A stretch of DNA of 8,865 bases. Origin: Halobacteriales archaeon QS_9_67_15 (GTDB lineage Archaea > Halobacteriota > Halobacteria > Halobacteriales > Haloarculaceae). Numbering within the stretch: the stretch's first letter is position 1; the number at the start of each line of letters is the position of its first letter. Position numbers and translations under genes: made by a program. Location of the stretch: assembly GCA_003023165.1 (NCBI GenBank), contig PXSD01000046.1:913-9777 (forward strand). Direction: 5' to 3'. This document shows, piece by piece, positions 6,511 to 8,865 of the stretch. The notes below the pieces were generated by a model. It was not told where the DNA came from. It was given only the letters and a program-made list of their open reading frames with translations, and ran no database searches.

Positions 6511-6575
6511 TCTATATCCAGTATCACCGAATGTAAATGCCCTATACCTAACAGAGTAGGTTCGGGCCGAAATGT

Positions 6576-6596
6576 GCGAAACGGCCGCCGTTTCGC
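6576..6596 (-). terminator. Hairpin downstream of the zinc-ribbon gene
   Basis: GCGAAACGG (6576-6584) and CCGTTTCGC (6588-6596) form a perfect 9-bp stem with a 3-base loop, 24 bases past the stop of the minus-strand gene. A second small dyad, TTCGG-G-CCGAA (6561-6571), follows. The T-run after it is only three bases, so its role as terminator is likely but not certain. Confidence 0.45.
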
Positions 6597-6619
6597 GGTC
6601 AAGCCACCCGACCGTGGGG

Positions 6620-7012
6620 CTACAGGAGCTGTTCGAGTTGGCGTCGACGCCCTCGCAGGTCGGTGTCGGACTCGACCCCGGGGTCGTCGGCGAGGCGGTC
6701 GAGCGCGAGGAGCGGGTCGGTCCCGGCGCGTTCGACCACCTCAAGCAGTGCCGAGATCTCCGAGCGGTACCGCGCGAGCGACGGGACGAGGCCGACGAGC
6801 AGGACGAAGGGGACCGCGGCGTCCGGGTTCGAGGGGATAGCGTCGCTGATCGTCGAGAAGTCGGGGCGGTCGTCGGGCGCGTCGTCGACCGGTCGGAGCG
6901 TCAGGCAATGGGTGCAGACCTCCGCGGCCGCGCCGTCGCCGGGGAGGTATTCGCGGTACTCCGGCGGGACGGGGAAGGCGAACGTCGCCGCGCCGCAGTC
7001 GGGACAGTCCAT
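6620..7012 (-). CDS. Zinc-ribbon protein, probably DUF6276 family
   Basis: A 130-residue haloarchaeal protein of unknown function. Two Cys pairs, CPDC (Cys3, Cys6) and CTHC (Cys33, Cys36), form a rubredoxin-like zinc ribbon in the first 40 residues. The middle holds an acidic linker (PVDDAPDDRPDF) and a hydrophobic stretch, AAVPFVLLVGLVPSLARY, and the C-terminal third is a charged helix rich in Leu and Arg. From memory of haloarchaeal annotation this matches DUF6276, commonly found next to atpD; the assignment was not tested by a search. The ATG at 7012 is the only sensible start because the first Cys follows it directly. A weak TTTTGTC box (7034-7040) lies at about -26. It follows atpD on the same strand with 168 bases between, so co-transcription is possible. 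Confidence 0.8.
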   Translation of the reverse strand: MDCPDCGAATFAFPVPPEYREYLPGDGAAAEVCTHCLTLRPVDDAPDDRPDFSTISDAIPSNPDAAVPFVLLVGLVPSLARYRSEISALLEVVERAGTDPLLALDRLADDPGVESDTDLRGRRRQLEQLL

Positions 7013-7054
7013 ACGCTCACTGGCGGCGGCGATGACAAAACGGTGCCGACGAGC

Positions 7055-7160
7055 GGGACGGAGAACGGGAGCCGAGAGAACGGGGGAGAGCCGAGAGAAC
7101 GGGGGAGGAGAGAACGACAGCGGGAGAGAACGGAGACAGGAGGGGGTGAAAGAGAAGTCG
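7055..7160. repeat. Purine-rich imperfect tandem repeats between atpD and the zinc-ribbon gene
   Basis: Nearly all bases on the plus strand are A or G. The 18-base unit GCCGAGAGAACGGGGGAG occurs at 7071-7088 and exactly again at 7090-7107 (period 19). Degenerate GAGAAC copies occur at 7060, 7109 and 7126. On the strand transcribed with atpD this is a long C/U tract, which could terminate atpD transcripts or bind protein; mirror-like purine tracts can also form triplex DNA. Confidence 0.65.
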
Positions 7161-7180
7161 ACAGCGGTCGAGGGCGGGCG

Positions 7181-7879
7181 TCAGTCGTCTGCGGCGACGG
7201 TCTCGGCGTCTTCCTCTTCGTCCGCTTCGGTTTCGGCCGCTTCCTCGGCCTCTTCGCGCTCTTTCTTGTCTTTGATCTTTTTCATGCGGAAGATCTCCTC
7301 GCGCTCCTGTTCTTCGAGTTTCTGCTCGATATACTCCTGGTTCTCGCGGAGGTCGGGGAGGAGTTTGAACTCGAGCGCATTGACGCGGCGCTTGGTGGTT
7401 TCGATCTCGTCGAGCATCTTCTTCATCGCCGTCTCGACTTCGGCGGCGAGGATGATCTGGTCGAGCAGTTTCTCGTAGGCGGACGCGGCCTCGTCGATGC
7501 GGGCGCTGGTGCCGAGGACGCCGTAGCCGCGTTCGTCGAGGTTCTTGCTGACCTTTGTGGAGTCGATCTGTGGGATGTAGACGCCCATGACGCTGCGGGA
7601 CTCCGTGGTCAGTTCGGGGTGTTCCTTGAGCGCGGCGGCGGCGCCGCGGACGGCCACGTCGCCGTCGAGGGCGCGGGCCATGTTGATGGCGTTCTGGGCC
7701 TCCTCGTACTTCTCGTCGAGGTCCGACCGGACGTCCTGGGCCTCGTCCAGGATGTCCATGAACTCCATGATGAGGCCATCGCGTTTCTGTTCCAGCGTGT
7801 CGTGCCCGCGCTCGGAGAGCTCGATGCGGTCCTCGATCCGCATGAGTTCTTTCCGCGTCGGTTTGACGTCGTCGGCCAT
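7181..7879 (-). CDS. atpD: A-type (V-type) ATP synthase subunit D
   Basis: Central-stalk subunit of the archaeal ATP synthase; its long coiled coil penetrates the A3B3 head and couples rotation to catalysis at the inner face of the membrane. The 232-residue protein opens with the family signature PTRKELMRIEDRIELSERGH and KRDGLIMEF (residues 7-40). Helical central parts follow, including the conserved VMGVYIPQI, then ERGYGVLGTSARIDEA and AMKKMLDEIETTKRRVNALEF, all recognisable in AtpD. The last ~35 residues are a charged tail, KIKDKKEREEAEEAAE then mostly Glu/Asp/Ala, a halophilic extension. Start is ATG at 7879; a weak GGTTAACTG box near 7902-7910 gives about -27. No other atp gene is visible: a toxin-antitoxin pair on the opposite strand lies directly upstream, so here atpD has its own promoter. 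Confidence 0.96.
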   Translation of the reverse strand: MADDVKPTRKELMRIEDRIELSERGHDTLEQKRDGLIMEFMDILDEAQDVRSDLDEKYEEAQNAINMARALDGDVAVRGAAAALKEHPELTTESRSVMGVYIPQIDSTKVSKNLDERGYGVLGTSARIDEAASAYEKLLDQIILAAEVETAMKKMLDEIETTKRRVNALEFKLLPDLRENQEYIEQKLEEQEREEIFRMKKIKDKKEREEAEEAAETEADEEEDAETVAADD

Positions 7880-7928
7880 TTGATACAGTTTGTCCGCGTA
7901 GGCAGTTAACCGTTTTCAGTCATAGCGG

Positions 7929-8062
7929 GGTCGAACGCAGTGAGACCCCGAAAAAGCGAGCGGGGAGCGGCAGCGACCCGCGAGCCGGGCGGCGCGAACA
8001 GCGTGAGTCGAGCGAGGTCGACCGAAGGGAGACCCCGGAATGCGAACGGGGAGCAGCGAAGT
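7929..8062. repeat. Duplicated ~40-base motif (period 87) upstream of the toxin-antitoxin genes
   Basis: Two imperfect copies begin GGTCGA at 7929 and at 8016. Shared blocks in the same order are GGTCGA, GAGACCCCG, then GCGA(G/A)CGGGGAGC and AGCGA. In each copy the GGTC start can pair with the GACC block to form a hairpin (in the first, GGGGTC at 7927-7932 with GACCCC at 7944-7949). The region has no credible ORF. Purine-skewed GAGCGAAGCGAG-type low-complexity DNA is familiar from haloarchaeal intergenic regions near mobile genes. Confidence 0.5.
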
Positions 8063-8076
8063 CCCAGACGAGCACA

Positions 8077-8086
8077 GGTTTTTACG
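8077..8086 (+). promoter_or_regulatory. Promoter of the DUF433/DUF5615 pair
   Basis: GGTTTTTACG is centred ~27 bases ahead of the ATG at 8109, so the transcript should be leaderless. The duplicated motif at 7929-8062 lies just upstream and could hold an operator for autoregulation (inference). Confidence 0.55.
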
Positions 8087-8108
8087 ACGAGACGACGAAC
8101 CTGGCCCT

Positions 8109-8393
8109 ATGGGCGAGATCGTCACGACGAAAGACACACTCGGGGGTGAGCCTCGCATCGAGGGGCGGCGGGTCGGCGTATTGCACATCGTCAACCGGGT
8201 CCTTGACGGCGAGCGAACACCTGAGGCTGTCGCCGCCGAGTTCGATCTCGACCTCGCGGACGTATACCGGGCGCTCACGTACTACTACGACCATCCCGGC
8301 GAAATGCGGGGGTGGCGACGACGGAAGCGATCGGCGGCAAAGCGGGCACGCGAGGCACAGCCGGACCCGAAGGAGCTCCAGCGGCGGGCATGA
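8109..8393 (+). CDS. DUF433 family antitoxin
   Basis: A 94-residue DUF433 protein, a small winged-helix-like family usually paired with a DUF5615 PIN-like nuclease and regarded as its antitoxin. The family core is complete: GGEPRIEGRRVGVLHIVNRVLDG (residues 12-34; Gly-Pro-x-Ile-x-Gly-x-Arg pattern), then TPEAVAAEFDLDLADVYRALTYYYDHPGEM, in which the LADVYRAL helix is the expected DNA-contacting helix and YYYDHPGEM the family end motif. A basic tail of ~28 residues (RRRKRSAAKRAR...) follows, the likely toxin-binding part. I chose the ATG at 8109, with a TATA box at -27, over the in-frame ATG at 8040. Its stop overlaps the toxin start (ATGA at 8390-8393), so the pair is translationally coupled. 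The antitoxin is intact although the toxin is broken. Confidence 0.9.
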   Translation: MGEIVTTKDTLGGEPRIEGRRVGVLHIVNRVLDGERTPEAVAAEFDLDLADVYRALTYYYDHPGEMRGWRRRKRSAAKRAREAQPDPKELQRRA

Positions 8394-8795
8394 AAATCCT
8401 CTGCGACGAGCACGTTCCGCCAGCACTCGTCAGTGCGCTCCGAAGCGAGGGATTCGACGTCTCGACAGTCGCCGAGTCGGTCGAACTTGGGAGTTCCGAC
8501 GCTGATCTTCTCGAATTCGCGAGCGAACGCGGCTATAGTAGAATTTGAAAGCGTTTGCACGGTCGATCGCACGTAGTCGTGCGGTCGTCCGAGCGATGTC
8601 TTTCAAATTCTGCTATATATCGTGCCGACGAACGATAGCGATTTCGTCGACCGGACCGGTTACGCTGGCGTGCTATACTACGAGGATCAGGGCGCATCAG
8701 ACCGCGAATTGGTCCGCGCTATCCGGACCGTCGACGATCTGCTCCACGACGCCGTCGAAGACCGGACGATCTTTCTTCCGGACGGGTGGACGTAG
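8390..8795 (+). pseudogene. DUF5615 PIN-like toxin, interrupted by an 80-bp palindromic element
   Basis: Toxin partner of the DUF433 protein; DUF5615 proteins have a PIN-like (Mut7-C-like) nuclease fold presumed to cut RNA. The 5' part (8390-8535) encodes MKILCDEHVPPALVSALRSE... to ERGY, and then an insertion (8536-8615) shifts the frame to a stop at 8546-8548, leaving 52 residues. The rest resumes in another frame at 8618: IVPTNDSDFVDRTGYAGVLYY and on to FLPDGWT with TAG at 8793-8795. Removing the 80 bases plus one TA copy rejoins the reading exactly as Gly-Tyr-Ile-Val and gives a 107-residue protein, normal for the family. The acidic residues expected for a PIN-like site are spread over both halves (D6; D37/D39; D55 and D57 in TNDSDF), so the truncated product should lack nuclease activity. 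Confidence 0.88.
8536..8615. mobile_element. 80-bp palindromic MITE-like insertion with TA target duplication
   Basis: The left end TAGTAGAATTTGAAAG (8536-8551) matches the right end CTTTCAAATTCTGCTA (8600-8615) at 15 of 16 positions as an inverted repeat. Pairing continues inward with few mismatches to ...CGCACG/CGTGCG around a 4-base loop (8574-8577), so the whole element is one hairpin. TA flanks it on both sides (8534-8535 and 8616-8617), and excision of element plus one TA restores the DUF5615 frame, which proves insertion into a functional gene. A TA duplication is the habit of IS630/Tc1-mariner-type transposases, so it is probably a non-autonomous derivative mobilised in trans. No transposase is in the window. 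It contains no ORF. Confidence 0.88.
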
Positions 8796-8798
8796 CGC

Positions 8799-8860
8799 TC
8801 GCGGGTCGCGTAGCCGAGGTCGTTCACTGCAGTCACGACCTCGCTACCAGTAGCCCGCGA
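8799..8860. terminator. Long dyad just after the toxin gene
   Basis: TCGCGGG (8799-8805) matches CCCGCGA (8854-8860), GTAGC (8810-8814) matches GCTAC (8843-8847), CGAGGTCGT (8815-8823) matches ACGACCTCG (8835-8843), and the centre holds the palindrome ACTGCAGT (8826-8833). It starts four bases past the toxin stop, so it may end the TA transcript. No T-run follows before the window edge. A minus-strand frame open at the right edge (reading SEVVTAVNDLGYATRERY through the dyad) leaves open that it is the end of a convergent gene. Confidence 0.4.
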
Positions 8861-8865
8861 ACCAG

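Noticed and set aside
6330..6536. 68-codon plus-strand ORF (and the 80-codon minus-strand ORF 6269-6511) in the prf1 downstream gap
   Set aside because: Both products are rich in Arg, Pro and Gly without haloarchaeal acidity and cover hairpins; more likely non-coding.
6572..7909. 445-residue plus-strand frame across the zinc-ribbon gene and atpD
   Set aside because: It reads antisense through two recognised genes and the purine-rich repeat region, and its composition changes abruptly at their borders.
8545..8853. 102-codon plus-strand frame starting inside the palindromic element
   Set aside because: Out of frame with the DUF5615 remainder and Arg/Ser-rich; a shadow of the broken toxin gene.

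Overview
The window is chromosomal DNA from a haloarchaeon (class Halobacteria). The signs are very high GC with strong G/C preference at third codon positions, Asp/Glu-rich proteins (a nine-Asp run in the MinD-like protein, an acidic tail on AtpD), and archaeal-type housekeeping genes: aRF1, A-type ATP synthase subunit D and an archaeal arginyl-tRNA synthetase. Several genes also have TATA-like boxes about 26-27 bases upstream of the start codon, which predicts leaderless mRNAs, as is common in this group. I cannot name the genus from sequence alone.

Layout. 1-1508 (+): 3' end of a phosphate-uptake (pst) operon, with pstB entering from the left edge and phoU directly behind it. 1509-1874: no firm gene; it holds a possible minus-strand reading frame that overlaps the end of phoU, a short hairpin and a promoter-like box. 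1875-1988 (+): a 37-residue one-helix membrane protein. 2022-3785 (-): argS. 3786-4010: the argS promoter, two small dyads and an 80-bp hairpin element that abuts the minD stop codon. 4011-4832 (-): MinD/ParA-like ATPase. 4833-5005: divergent promoters. 5006-6250 (+): prf1, translation termination factor aRF1. 6251-6619: a 369-bp gap between convergent genes with no convincing ORF but a TATA box and a row of G/C-rich hairpins, a candidate non-coding RNA. 6620-7012 (-): small zinc-ribbon protein, probably DUF6276. 7013-7180: purine-rich imperfect tandem repeats. 7181-7879 (-): atpD. 7880-8108: divergent intergenic region with an 87-base-spaced duplicated motif. 8109-8795 (+): a DUF433/DUF5615 toxin-antitoxin pair whose toxin gene is broken by an 80-bp palindromic element. 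8799-8860: a long dyad at the right edge.

How it fits together. Most of the window is core physiology: phosphate uptake and its control, Arg-tRNA charging, translation termination, a positioning-type ATPase, and the stator-rotor link of the ATP synthase. The accessory part is at the right. The clearest discovery there is the toxin gene interrupted by a miniature palindromic element with a TA duplication; removing the element plus one TA restores an exact 107-residue DUF5615 frame, while the antitoxin stays intact. Other points worth attention are the 80-bp hairpin at the end of minD, the possible structured RNA after prf1, and the overlapping antisense frame at the end of phoU. I see no CRISPR array, tRNA or rRNA, and no intact transposase.
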